Part shown: piece after piece, positions 1-7,471 of the stretch
Position numbering within the stretch: the first letter of the stretch is position 1
Layout: every line of letters begins with the position of its first letter
NCBI GenBank assembly: GCA_039807445.1
Contig: JBDHRG010000050.1
Location: 1 to 20,990, forward strand
Source of the DNA: JBDHRG01 sp039807445
GTDB taxonomy: Bacteria; Pseudomonadota; Gammaproteobacteria; Competibacterales; Competibacteraceae
Direction of reading: 5' to 3'
DNA length: 20,990 nt
Position numbers and translations under genes: made by a program
Notes under the pieces: generated by a model
What the model saw: only the letters and a program-made list of their open reading frames with translations
What the model was told of the DNA's origin: nothing
The model's database searches: none

Positions 1-72
1 CGCCTCGAGGGCACGGGGGCGGCGCTGCTGGCCGACCCCGAGGTCAGGCGGGCCTACCTCGGCGGACACTGA
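1..72 (+). CDS. livF: Branched-chain amino-acid ABC transporter ATPase LivF, C-terminal end (partial)
   Basis: Frame 1 is open from the window edge and ends at a TGA at 70-72, giving 23 residues with the tail GTGAALLADPEVRRAYLGGH. This matches the conserved end of LivF, the second ATPase of the high-affinity branched-chain amino-acid importer; LivG proteins end differently, usually with AYLGE-like tails. The rest of the gene and presumably the rest of the liv cluster lie to the left. No clear terminator follows, and 73-322 shows no recognisable gene. The call rests only on this short tail, so LivF rather than LivG or a urea/amide paralogue is likely but not certain. Confidence 0.7.
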   Translation, partial: RLEGTGAALLADPEVRRAYLGGH

Positions 73-309
73 GGACGGCAGGGACGAGCGCCGGCACTCG
101 AGCCTCGCCCCTTGCCGCGATTACCGCGATGCCGTTCGATGTCCATGTCGGTGCTGATCGAGCCAGACGGCATCGCCGGATGCCGATGCCTTCGACGCGC
201 ACTCGCTGGCCGTGCCTGAGCTTGGTGTTCAAGGCGCGTTCTCCGAGGCATTGCGCCGCCGGGCAGAATCGCCGCGCTCGTCTAGACTCCCATCGGGCTC
301 AGCCCACAT

Positions 310-314
310 GGAGG
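310..314 (+). promoter_or_regulatory. Shine-Dalgarno GGAGG fixing the fructosamine-kinase start
   Basis: GGAGG lies 8 nt before the ATG at 323. It overlaps another in-frame ATG at 308, which has no ribosome site of its own, so 323 is preferred. Confidence 0.6.
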
Positions 315-322
315 GCGCGACC

Positions 323-1219
323 ATGATGACTCCCCCCTGGAACGCGATCGGTCGGCAGCTTTCCGCGGCGCTAGGCGCCGGCTTCGCTCTGCGCGACGTG
401 CAACCTGTTGCCGGCGGCTGCGCCTGCGCCAGCTGGCGTATCGAGGGCGGCGGCAAGACCTTCTTCGTCAAGACCGGCCCGGCCGAGCGCGCCGCGGTAT
501 TCGAAGCCGAGATCGCCGCGCTCGACGTGCTCGCCGCGACCGGTGCGGTGCGCGTGCCGCAGCCGCTGCTGACCGGCGCCGACGAGCGCCTGGCCTGGCT
601 GGTGCTCGAGCACCTCGAGCTGCGCCGGCGCAAGCCGCCGACCGACGCCCGTCTCGGCGAAGCGCTGGCCGCGCTGCACCGCCACACCCGCTCCGAGTAC
701 GGCTGGTCGCGTGGCTCGTGGATAGGCTCGACGCCACAGGACAACGTCCGCGACACCGACTGGACGAGCTTCTGGCGCGCGCGCCGGCTCGAACCGCAGC
801 TGCGGCTCGCCGCCGAGCGCGGCTACCGTGACCGGCTCGAGCCGCTCGGCGCGCGCCTGCTCGAGCGCCTGCCGGCGTTGCTCGGCGACCACCAGCCGCC
901 GGCTTCGCTGCTGCACGGCGACCTGTGGGCCGGCAATGCCGCGGCGCTGGCCGACGGCACGCCGGTGCTGTTCGACCCGGCGCTGTACTACGGCGACCGC
1001 GAAGCCGACCTGGCGATGAGCGAGCTGTTCGGCGGCTTCGCCTCCGAGTTCTACGCCGCCTACCGCACCGCCTGGCCGCTCGACGAGGCGGGCTACCGCG
1101 TGCGGCGCAAGCTGTACCAGCTCTACCATGTGCTGAACCACTTGAACCTGTTCGGCGAAGCCTACCGCGCCGGTGCCGAAGACACGATCGAGGCGCTGCT
1201 GGCCGAAGCCGGCGGCTGA
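323..1219 (+). CDS. Fructosamine-3-kinase family protein
   Basis: This 298-residue protein has the usual length and motif order of the fructosamine/ketosamine-3-kinase family, small aminoglycoside-phosphotransferase-like kinases that phosphorylate sugars attached to protein lysines so that the adduct falls off (deglycation). Visible are the ATP-binding lysine in FFVK (about residue 50), the catalytic loop HGDLW (198-202), the metal-binding segment FDPALYYGDRE (217-227), and the family-specific GSWIGSTPQDN (131-141). The reading frame is open further upstream, but GGAGG 8 nt before ATG 323 sets the start. The gene stands alone on the plus strand and converges on the kefFC-type operon across a strong hairpin. 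The substrate is not shown by the sequence; bacterial members are mostly uncharacterised. Confidence 0.9.
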   Translation: MMTPPWNAIGRQLSAALGAGFALRDVQPVAGGCACASWRIEGGGKTFFVKTGPAERAAVFEAEIAALDVLAATGAVRVPQPLLTGADERLAWLVLEHLELRRRKPPTDARLGEALAALHRHTRSEYGWSRGSWIGSTPQDNVRDTDWTSFWRARRLEPQLRLAAERGYRDRLEPLGARLLERLPALLGDHQPPASLLHGDLWAGNAAALADGTPVLFDPALYYGDREADLAMSELFGGFASEFYAAYRTAWPLDEAGYRVRRKLYQLYHVLNHLNLFGEAYRAGAEDTIEALLAEAGG

Positions 1220-1239
1220 GATCCCGCTCCGATGGTCGC

Positions 1240-1279
1240 CGCCTGCCTTCCCTCCCCGGCAGGGGAGGGAAGGCAGGCG
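1240..1279. terminator. Perfect 18-bp hairpin between convergent genes
   Basis: Positions 1240-1257 and 1262-1279 are exact reverse complements around the 4-nt loop GGCA. The hairpin fills the 73-nt gap between the ends of the plus-strand kinase gene and the minus-strand antiporter gene, where a two-way terminator is expected. Neither side has a run of T, so it is not a textbook intrinsic terminator. It could also be a dispersed intergenic repeat. Confidence 0.6.
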
Positions 1280-1292
1280 ATAGCCCGCTGCG

Positions 1293-3089
1293 TCAATCCC
1301 AGTCGTGCTCGCGGTCTTCCGCGATCGCGGTTTCGTCGGCCTCCATGATTCGCACCAGCTCTTCGCGTGCCTCCCGCGCGATGCGCGCGCGGATCTCGGT
1401 CGGCTCGGCGCGCAGCGTGTACAGCCGCGCGAGCAGCGCTTCGTCGTGTGCGCGGAAGTGCTGGCCGCGGCGGTGCGCTTCGTGCGCGCCGAAGCCGAGC
1501 CGGCGCAGCGCCTCGACGCCGAGCGCGAGCGCACCGTCGAAGCTCTCGCGACGCAGCGCGCTGACGCCGCGGTCCATCAGCTCGAAGGCATGCAGCACGT
1601 CCCAGGCGCGTGCGAGTACCGCCACCTGCGGGTGGGCTTCGCGCACGCGCTCGACCAGCGCCAGCGCGCCGGCGCGGTCGTCGAGTGCGATCACCAGCAG
1701 CTTCGCGCGCGCGAGGCCTGCCGACTCGAGCAGTTCGAGCCGGGTGGCGTCGCCGTAGAACACGCGGAAGCCGAAGCGGCGCACCGCCTCGATGTGGTTC
1801 GGGTCGTGGTCGATCAGCGTCGCCGCGATGCCGTTGGCGTGCAGCAGGCGCGCGACGATCTGGCCGACGCGACCGAAGCCGGCGACGATCACCTCCGCCC
1901 CCTGGTCCTCGATCGCGTCTTCGGGCGGCCGACCGAGGCGCGCGTGGCGTGGCGCCAGCACGCGGTCGTGGAACAGCATCAGCAGCGGCGTCATCATCAT
2001 CGACAGCGCGGTCGCGATCACCAGCAGCGCGTGCGTCTCGCGCCCGACGATGCCGAGCGTCGCCGCCTGCGCGAACAGCACGAAGGCGAACTCGCCGACC
2101 TGTGCCAGCGCCAGCGCGAAGGGCGCACGGTGCGGTGCCGGCAGGCGGAATGCGCAGGCCAGCGCGTACATCAGCGCCGCCTTGCCGGCCACCAGCGCCG
2201 CCGCCAGCCCGAGCGCCGCCAGCGGCTGCGCCGACAGCGTGCCGAGGTCGGCACCCATGCCGATGGCGAGGAAGAACAAACCCAGCAACAGCCCCTTGAA
2301 CGGCTCGATGTCGCTCTCGAGCGCATGGCGGTACTCGGAGTCGGCCAGCAGCACGCCGGCGAGGAAGGCGCCGAGCCCCATCGACAGCCCGACCGCGTGC
2401 ATCAACCAGGCGATGCCGACCACGATCAGCAGCGCCAGCGCGGTGAAGGCTTCGCGCAGCCCGGCGGCGGCGACCGCGCGGAACAGCGGCCGCGTCAGCC
2501 AGCGCCCGGCGACGATCACCAGCGCGATCGCTGCCAGCGCCTTCGCCACCCCCAGCCCCTGCCCCTCGACCGCGCGCGTTGCCGGCGTCAGCAGCGGCAG
2601 CACGGCGAGGATCGGGATCACCGCGACATCCTGGAACAGCAGGATCGCGAACGCCGAACGCCCCATGCCGCTGCCGAGCAGGTTGCGCTCCTTCAGCACC
2701 TGCAGCGCGATCGCGGTCGAGGACAGCGCCGCGCCGACGCCGATCACCAGCGCCGCACCGCCGACCTGCCCGAGCGTCCAGGCAGCCGCGGCGAAGGCGG
2801 CGCCGACCGCCAGCCCCTGCGCGCCGCCCTGGCCGAACACCGGGCCGCGCAGCGCCCACAGCCGCGCCGGGCTCAGCTCGAGCCCGATCAGGAACAGGAA
2901 CAGCACCACGCCGAACTCGGCGGCGACGTTGACGGTGTCGAGCTCGTGGACGAGACCGAGCCCCCATGGGCCGACTGCGACGCCGGCGAGCAGGTAGCCG
3001 AGCACCGCGCCCAGCCCCAGGCGCTGCGCCAGCGGCGCGCCGAGCACCGCGGCGGCGAGCAGGATCACGATCTGGTCGAGGCCGTGCAT
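1293..3089 (-). CDS. kefC: Glutathione-regulated K+/H+ antiporter, KefB/KefC type (CPA2)
   Basis: This 598-residue protein is a monovalent cation:proton antiporter 2 with a C-terminal nucleotide-binding domain. Residues about 5-385 are a multi-pass membrane region carrying FQD (152-154) and the Kef signature HALESDIEPFKGLLLGLFF (255-273). GFGRVGQ (404-410) opens a TrkA-N/RCK Rossmann domain with the acidic strand end at IDHD (426-429). Kef systems in the inner membrane release K+ when electrophile-glutathione adducts bind, acidifying the cytoplasm for protection; glutathione itself keeps them closed. Length is close to E. coli KefB (601) and KefC (620). GGAGG lies 7 nt before the ATG. The kefF-type gene 33 nt upstream supports KefC over other CPA2 antiporters; KefB cannot be excluded. 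Confidence 0.9.
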   Translation of the reverse strand: MHGLDQIVILLAAAVLGAPLAQRLGLGAVLGYLLAGVAVGPWGLGLVHELDTVNVAAEFGVVLFLFLIGLELSPARLWALRGPVFGQGGAQGLAVGAAFAAAAWTLGQVGGAALVIGVGAALSSTAIALQVLKERNLLGSGMGRSAFAILLFQDVAVIPILAVLPLLTPATRAVEGQGLGVAKALAAIALVIVAGRWLTRPLFRAVAAAGLREAFTALALLIVVGIAWLMHAVGLSMGLGAFLAGVLLADSEYRHALESDIEPFKGLLLGLFFLAIGMGADLGTLSAQPLAALGLAAALVAGKAALMYALACAFRLPAPHRAPFALALAQVGEFAFVLFAQAATLGIVGRETHALLVIATALSMMMTPLLMLFHDRVLAPRHARLGRPPEDAIEDQGAEVIVAGFGRVGQIVARLLHANGIAATLIDHDPNHIEAVRRFGFRVFYGDATRLELLESAGLARAKLLVIALDDRAGALALVERVREAHPQVAVLARAWDVLHAFELMDRGVSALRRESFDGALALGVEALRRLGFGAHEAHRRGQHFRAHDEALLARLYTLRAEPTEIRARIAREAREELVRIMEADETAIAEDREHDWD

Positions 3090-3122
3090 CGGATGTCCTC
3101 CGTGTTCGCCGAGCCGCTTGCT

Positions 3123-3668
3123 CTACGGTTCCTTGTCGGGCTGCCAATCGGCGAGCCGCACGCGGTAGGCTTCGGCGTGCGCGGCGATCTCCTCGGTCGA
3201 GCGCGACGCTGCGCCCTGCAGCAGCAGCGGCGTGCGCCAGCGCATGCCGCAGTAGCGCGCGGTCGTCTCCAGCGGCGTCAGCAGCTCGGCCACGGTGTAG
3301 CGGTTCTTGCCGGCGCGTCCGTAGGCTTGCGGCCCGCCGCCGGTGCTGATCACCGACCACCATTCCTTGCCGCGCAGCGCGTCGCCGCCGCGGCCGAAGG
3401 CGAAGCCGTGGCTCAGCACGCGCTCGAGCCACTCCTTCAGCAGCGCCGGCACGCTGTACCAGTAGAACGGGTGCTGGAACACGATCGCGTCGTGCGCCGC
3501 GAGCAGCGCCTGCTCGCGCACCACGTCGATGTGGAAGTCGGGGTAAGTCTCGTACAGCTCGTGCACGGTGACGTGCGCCAGCTCGCGTGCGCGCACCAGC
3601 AGCGCGCGATTGATCCGCGAGCCGCGTGGGTCGGGGTGGGCGTGGATCAGCAGGATCGGCGGCGGCAT
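3123..3668 (-). CDS. kefF: KefF-type ancillary NAD(P)H quinone oxidoreductase
   Basis: The 181-residue flavodoxin-fold protein aligns by eye along its length with E. coli KefF: ILLIHAHPDP at the N-terminus, YPDFHIDVVREQ near 43-54, FQHPFYWYSVPALLKEWLERVLSHGFAFG (about 64-92), and TGGG near 109-112. KefF is a soluble FMN quinone reductase that sits on KefC and is needed for its full activity. The frame is open far upstream, over the antisense of gcvT, but the ATG at 3668 has GGAG 8 nt before it and starts at the conserved β-strand. It is first in a two-gene operon with the antiporter. Its promoter must lie in 3669-3872, shared with the divergent gcvT. Confidence 0.88.
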   Translation of the reverse strand: MPPPILLIHAHPDPRGSRINRALLVRARELAHVTVHELYETYPDFHIDVVREQALLAAHDAIVFQHPFYWYSVPALLKEWLERVLSHGFAFGRGGDALRGKEWWSVISTGGGPQAYGRAGKNRYTVAELLTPLETTARYCGMRWRTPLLLQGAASRSTEEIAAHAEAYRVRLADWQPDKEP

Positions 3669-3710
3669 CGCTTCGACTCCGTACGGCGCGGTTCCGGTGC
3701 AGCCTAACCG

Positions 3711-3756
3711 TCCGCGGCGCTGCCGCGGAAGCTGATCCTCGCTCGGAGGAGCGAGG
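3711..3756. repeat. Two adjacent short inverted repeats in the kefF/gcvT divergent region
   Basis: 3711-3718 pairs with 3722-3729 (8 bp, 3-nt loop) and 3737-3744 pairs with 3749-3756 (8 bp, 4-nt loop). They lie between the kefF start (3668) and an AT-rich block at about 3757-3806 that is the likely promoter zone for both divergent genes. They would therefore be in the kefF 5' leader or act as operators. No convincing -35/-10 pair could be fixed in the AT-rich block, although TTGACT (3783-3788) and TTGAAA (3761-3766) are possible -35 boxes. No glycine-riboswitch core is visible before gcvT. Confidence 0.4.
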
Positions 3757-3872
3757 TGATTTGAAAGGCTCATCGAAACATTTTGACTATCAATTTCACA
3801 AATGCAGTGGCCACCACCTAACATTCGGGCATGCGGGCCGGTGCGCCCGATCCTGCCCCGAGGAGTGACGAG

Positions 3873-4994
3873 ATGAACGATCCGCAGACCCTGGCCCGCA
3901 CCCCGCTGCACGCGCTGCACCTGGAGCTGGGGGCCCGCATGGTGCCCTTCGCCGGCTACGAGATGCCGGTGCAGTACCCGCTGGGCATCCTCAAGGAGCA
4001 CCAGCACACCCGCGCCCAGGCCGGGCTGTTCGATGTCTCGCACATGGGCCAGGTGCGCCTGGCGGGCGCGGGCGCGGCCAGCGCGCTCGAGACGCTGGTG
4101 CCGGTCGACCTCGTCGACCTGCCGGTGGGCCAGCAGCGCTACGCGCTGTTCACCAACGCCGCCGGCGGCATCCTCGACGACCTGATGGTGGTCAACGAGG
4201 GCGACGGCCTGTTCCTGGTGGTCAACGCCGCCTGCAAGGCGCAGGACATCGCCCACCTGCGCGCGCAGCTCGGCGAGCGCGTCGCCATCAGCGTGCTCGA
4301 AGACCGCGCGCTGCTGGCGCTGCAGGGCCCGGCTGCCGCGGCGGTGCTGGCGCGCCTGAACCCCGAGGTCGCGACGATGGCGTTCATGCAGTTCCGGGCG
4401 CTCGAGCTGGCCGGCAGCGCCTGCTACGTGTCGCGCTCGGGCTACACCGGCGAGGACGGCTACGAGATCTCGGTGCCGGCCGCCGAGGCCGAGCACCTCG
4501 CCCGGCGGCTGCTGGCCGAGCCCGAGGTCGCGCCGATCGGCCTCGGTGCGCGCGACTCGCTGCGCCTGGAGGCGGGGTTGTGCCTGTATGGCCATGACCT
4601 CGACCCCGGCACCACACCGGTCGAGGCGGCGCTGCTGTGGGCGATGCAGAAGGTGCGCCGCCCGGGGGGGGCGCGGGCCGGCGGCTTCCCGGGCGCCGAG
4701 CGCATCTTCGCGCAGCTCGCCGAGGGCGCACCGCGCAAGCGCGTCGGCCTTTTGGTCGAGGGCAAGGCGCCGGTGCGCGAAGGCGCCGAGCTGGTCGATA
4801 CCGCCGGGCGCGTGGTCGGCAAGGTCACCAGCGGCGGCTTCGGCCCGACGCTCGGTGCCCCGGTGGCGATGGGTTACGTCGAGACCGCTTCGGCGTCGAT
4901 CGGCACCGAGCTGAACGCGCTGGTACGCGGCAAGCCGGTGCCGGTCAAGGTCGCGAAGACGCCGTTCGTGCCGCAGCGCTATTACCGCGGCTGA
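3873..4994 (+). CDS. gcvT: Aminomethyltransferase, T-protein of the glycine cleavage system
   Basis: The 373-residue product is a full-length GcvT, which takes the aminomethyl group from the lipoyl arm of H-protein and passes it to tetrahydrofolate, releasing ammonia. Visible family motifs are RTPLHALHLELGARMVPFAGYEMPVQY (9-35), LFDVSHMGQ (52-60), GGILDDLMV (98-106, with the catalytic Asp), the SRSGYTGEDGYEI block near 190-202, and RLEAGLCLYGHDLDPGTTPVEA near 229-250. AGGAG lies 7 nt before the ATG at 3873. gcvH and gcvP do not follow: the next gene is convergent. A run of eight G at about 4664-4671 lies in the RRPGGARAGGFPGAE stretch; the frame is intact around it. Confidence 0.95.
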   Translation: MNDPQTLARTPLHALHLELGARMVPFAGYEMPVQYPLGILKEHQHTRAQAGLFDVSHMGQVRLAGAGAASALETLVPVDLVDLPVGQQRYALFTNAAGGILDDLMVVNEGDGLFLVVNAACKAQDIAHLRAQLGERVAISVLEDRALLALQGPAAAAVLARLNPEVATMAFMQFRALELAGSACYVSRSGYTGEDGYEISVPAAEAEHLARRLLAEPEVAPIGLGARDSLRLEAGLCLYGHDLDPGTTPVEAALLWAMQKVRRPGGARAGGFPGAERIFAQLAEGAPRKRVGLLVEGKAPVREGAELVDTAGRVVGKVTSGGFGPTLGAPVAMGYVETASASIGTELNALVRGKPVPVKVAKTPFVPQRYYRG

Positions 4995-5066
4995 ACCCTC
5001 CGACTGCGCCGCGGCGGCCGCAAGGCTTGCTGCGGCGTGGCGCGCGAGGTCCGGGAGTGACCCGGC

Positions 5067-5933
5067 TCAGCCGCCGGCAGCCGACGCCGCGCCGCGCGCG
5101 AAGCCGCGCAGGCGGGCCAGCCAACCCGGCGTCCGCGGCAGGCTCGGTTCCGGCCGAGGCTGCTCGGCGGTCGCCTGGCCCCAGGCGTCGAAGCCGTGCC
5201 GTCGCGCCAGCTGCGCCTGCAGCGCATCGCCGACGCCGGTTACGAACACGTGTGCACCGAGCGAGCGCGCAGCCGCCAGGCGCACTTCGAGGCTCAGCTC
5301 GCCGGCTTCGGCGAACAGCAGGTAGGCGGCGTCGAGCACGAGCACGTCGGGCTGCAGTGCGCGCCAGACCGGCGCCTCGCGGTCTTCGCCCTGCAACGCG
5401 GTTTCGCGCAGCGCGATCCCGAAACCGTGCGCGCGGAAGCTCGCCACCGCCCGTGCGGCGTGCTCCAGGCCCGCGGCGGGCGGCTGGCCGAACGCCAGCA
5501 CCACTTGGGCGGAGCGCAGCCCGAGCTCGGCCAGAATGCTGCCGAACACGTCGCCGTGCGCTTCGCCGACTTCGGCGACGTGGCGTGGGTGGATGGGCAG
5601 GAACAGCGGCGCGCGCGCCGCGAGCTCGCGGCCGTTGAAGGCGTGCAGCGTGCGCAGCACGCGGTCGAGCCGGACGACTGCGGTACGGTCTTCGGCCGCG
5701 GCATACGCGGCTTCGGCCGGCAGGGGCCGGCCCGCGGCGTCGGCGACGCGCACCTGTGCGAAGAAGCCGCGCGGCTCACCGCGGGGGCCGACCAGGGGTT
5801 CGAAGGCGCTCGCCAGACGCAGGCCGCGGAAGTCCGCGATCGCCTGCTCGCCCTCGAGGCGAAACGTGGGCGTTGGCTGCGACGCGGATTCGAAGCGCTG
5901 GTTCAGCGAGGCGATCAGTTGCTCGCGGGACAT
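5067..5933 (-). CDS. Degenerate EAL-domain protein, probably catalytically inactive
   Basis: This 288-residue protein follows the layout of an EAL (cyclic-di-GMP phosphodiesterase) domain without its active-site residues. AFEPLVGPRGEPRGFFAQVR (43-62) sits where normal domains have a QPI...G.EAL.R segment, so EAL is replaced by FAQ. LFLPIHPRHV (110-119) replaces the Asn-bearing strand, LRETAL (174-179) replaces the DDFG loop, VLVLDAAYL (197-205) matches the KID..F strand, and VTGVGD (231-236) replaces the AEGVE motif. Inactive EAL proteins of known function, such as YdiV, bind protein partners instead. The ATG at 5933 has GAGGAGG 5 nt upstream; an upstream in-frame ATG at 5954 would overlap that site. 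No GGDEF, PAS or membrane segment is seen. The assignment is by motif order and is moderately sure. Confidence 0.65.
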   Translation of the reverse strand: MSREQLIASLNQRFESASQPTPTFRLEGEQAIADFRGLRLASAFEPLVGPRGEPRGFFAQVRVADAAGRPLPAEAAYAAAEDRTAVVRLDRVLRTLHAFNGRELAARAPLFLPIHPRHVAEVGEAHGDVFGSILAELGLRSAQVVLAFGQPPAAGLEHAARAVASFRAHGFGIALRETALQGEDREAPVWRALQPDVLVLDAAYLLFAEAGELSLEVRLAAARSLGAHVFVTGVGDALQAQLARRHGFDAWGQATAEQPRPEPSLPRTPGWLARLRGFARGAASAAGG

Positions 5934-6013
5934 CGCGACCTCCTCGGGTATCACCGGATGCGAAATTCCGGCCTACTCTAGAGGGCGTTGTTATTCCGGC
6001 GAACGATTATTTT

Positions 6014-6042
6014 CTTATCGTCAAATTCCGAAAAACTATCAA
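6014..6042 (-). promoter_or_regulatory. Candidate sigma-70 promoter of the EAL-like gene
   Basis: On the minus strand TTGATA (6042-6037) is followed after 17 nt by GATAAG (6019-6014), within an AT-rich island at about 5985-6042 that stands out from the GC-rich surroundings. Transcription would start near 6007, leaving a leader of about 75 nt before the ATG at 5933. A weak stem (6047-6052 with 6063-6068) between hemL and this promoter might help end hemL transcription. Confidence 0.4.
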
Positions 6043-6084
6043 CGCAGCCGGGGCGGACAGCACCCGGCCGCGTCGACGTGCGGC

Positions 6085-7365
6085 TCAGGCCAGCGCCTTG
6101 AACACCCGCCGTGCGGCCTCGACCGTCGCGTCGATATCGGCTTCGGTGTGCGCCGAGGACAGGAAGCCCGCCTCGAAGGCCGAGGGCGCCAGGTACACGC
6201 CTTCGGCCAGCATGCCGTGGAAGAAGCGCTTGAAGCGCTCGATATCGCAGCCTGTCGCTTCCGGGTAGCTCGTCACCTTCCGCCCGGTGAAGAAGAAGCC
6301 GAACATGCCGCCGACGGCATTGGTGCTCAGCGCGATGCCGGCAGCCTTGGCCGCGGCTTCGATGCCTGCGCACAGGCGCAGCGTCAGCGCGCTCAGGCGC
6401 TCGTGGAAGCCGGGCTCGGACACCAGCTCGAGCGTCGCCAGGCCGGCGGCCATCGCCACCGGATTGCCCGACAGCGTGCCGGCTTGGTAGACCGGGCCGA
6501 GCGGCGCGAGCTGCTCCATGATCGCGCGCTTGCCGCCGAAGGCGCCGACCGGCATGCCGCCGCCGATCACCTTGCCGAGCGTAGTCAGGTCGGGGGTGAT
6601 GCCGAAGTGGCTCTGCGCGCCGCCGAGGGCGACGCGAAAGCCGGTCATCACCTCGTCGAAGATCAGCACCGCACCGTGCGCGTCGCACAGCGCGCGCAGC
6701 GCCTCGAGGAAGCCCGGCACCGGCGGGATGCAGTTCATGTTGCCGGCGACCGGCTCGACGATCACACCGGCGATCCCGGCGCCGAGCGCGGCGAAGGCGT
6801 CCTTCAGCGCAGCGATGTCGTTGAAGGGCAGCGTCAGCGTGTGGCGTGCGAGCTCGGCCGGCACGCCCGGTGAAGTCGGCACGCCCAGCGTCAGCGCCCC
6901 CGAGCCGGCCTTGACCAGCAGCGAATCCGAGTGGCCGTGGTAGCAGCCCTCGAACTTGACGATCGTGTCGCGCCCGGTGTAGCCGCGCGCCAGGCGGATC
7001 GCGCTCATCGTCGCCTCGGTGCCCGAGGAGCACATGCGCACCAGCTCGATCGAGGGCACCAGCTCGATCACCTTCTTCGCCAGCACGGTCTCGATCGCGG
7101 TTGGCGCGCCGAACGACAGCCCGGCCAGCGCGGTCTCGCGCACCGCCGCGATGATCTTCGGGTGGGCGTGGCCGGCGATCATCGGCCCCCACGAGCCGAC
7201 GTAGTCGATGTAGCGGCGGTCGTCCTCGTCGACCAGGTAGGCGCCCTCGGCGCGCTTGAAGAACACCGGCGAACCGCCGACGCCGCGGAAGGCGCGCACC
7301 GGCGAGTTCACGCCGCCGGGGATGTACTGCTGGGCTTCCTGGAACAGGGTTTCGGAACGGGTCAT
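6085..7365 (-). CDS. hemL: Glutamate-1-semialdehyde 2,1-aminomutase
   Basis: The 426-residue product has exactly the length of E. coli HemL. It is a PLP enzyme that converts glutamate-1-semialdehyde to 5-aminolevulinate, the tetrapyrrole precursor of the C5 pathway. The cofactor lysine is K265 in TTLGKVIGGGMPVGAFGGK. Other landmarks are the start IPGGVNSPVRAF (15-26), SSGTEATMSAIRLARG (113-128), CYHGHSD (141-147), FDEVMTGFR (236-244) and AGTLSGNP (295-302). The frame is open to 7425, but the family N-terminus and an upstream GAGGA support the ATG at 7365. It is the last gene of a same-direction set with the FG-GAP-like gene 106 nt upstream; the gap is large enough for its own promoter. Confidence 0.96.
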   Translation of the reverse strand: MTRSETLFQEAQQYIPGGVNSPVRAFRGVGGSPVFFKRAEGAYLVDEDDRRYIDYVGSWGPMIAGHAHPKIIAAVRETALAGLSFGAPTAIETVLAKKVIELVPSIELVRMCSSGTEATMSAIRLARGYTGRDTIVKFEGCYHGHSDSLLVKAGSGALTLGVPTSPGVPAELARHTLTLPFNDIAALKDAFAALGAGIAGVIVEPVAGNMNCIPPVPGFLEALRALCDAHGAVLIFDEVMTGFRVALGGAQSHFGITPDLTTLGKVIGGGMPVGAFGGKRAIMEQLAPLGPVYQAGTLSGNPVAMAAGLATLELVSEPGFHERLSALTLRLCAGIEAAAKAAGIALSTNAVGGMFGFFFTGRKVTSYPEATGCDIERFKRFFHGMLAEGVYLAPSAFEAGFLSSAHTEADIDATVEAARRVFKALA

Positions 7366-7471
7366 CGCCGGGGATCCTCGTCTGCTGCGGTCTGCGCCGC
7401 GAAGAAACCGCCATTGTCGCCGCAAACGGCCGGCCCGGCCAACGACGGCGGACGTGAGGAGGCGGTCCGGA

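Noticed and set aside
73..322. Possible small gene in the gap between livF and the fructosamine kinase
   Set aside because: Short frames exist on both strands, but none has a ribosome site or recognisable residues. TAGACT (283-288) could be a -10 box but lacks a matching -35.
1305..3707. An 800-codon plus-strand frame opposite kefC and kefF
   Set aside because: Same reason: the opposite strand encodes clear Kef proteins, and this product has no recognisable domain.
3757..3872. Glycine riboswitch before gcvT
   Set aside because: The conserved glycine-riboswitch core and its tandem layout are not visible in this short leader.
4660..4675. Frameshift in gcvT at the run of eight G
   Set aside because: The frame is continuous through the run and conserved GcvT motifs lie on both sides, so no frameshift is needed.
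4995..5066. Terminator between gcvT and the EAL-like gene
   Set aside because: Only short 5-6 bp stems (5017-5036, 5051-5065) without T-runs are visible, close to what GC-rich DNA gives by chance.
6043..6084. Intrinsic terminator after hemL
   Set aside because: A 6-bp stem (6047-6052 / 6063-6068) exists, but the nearest T-run is about 10 nt beyond it, too far for a standard terminator.
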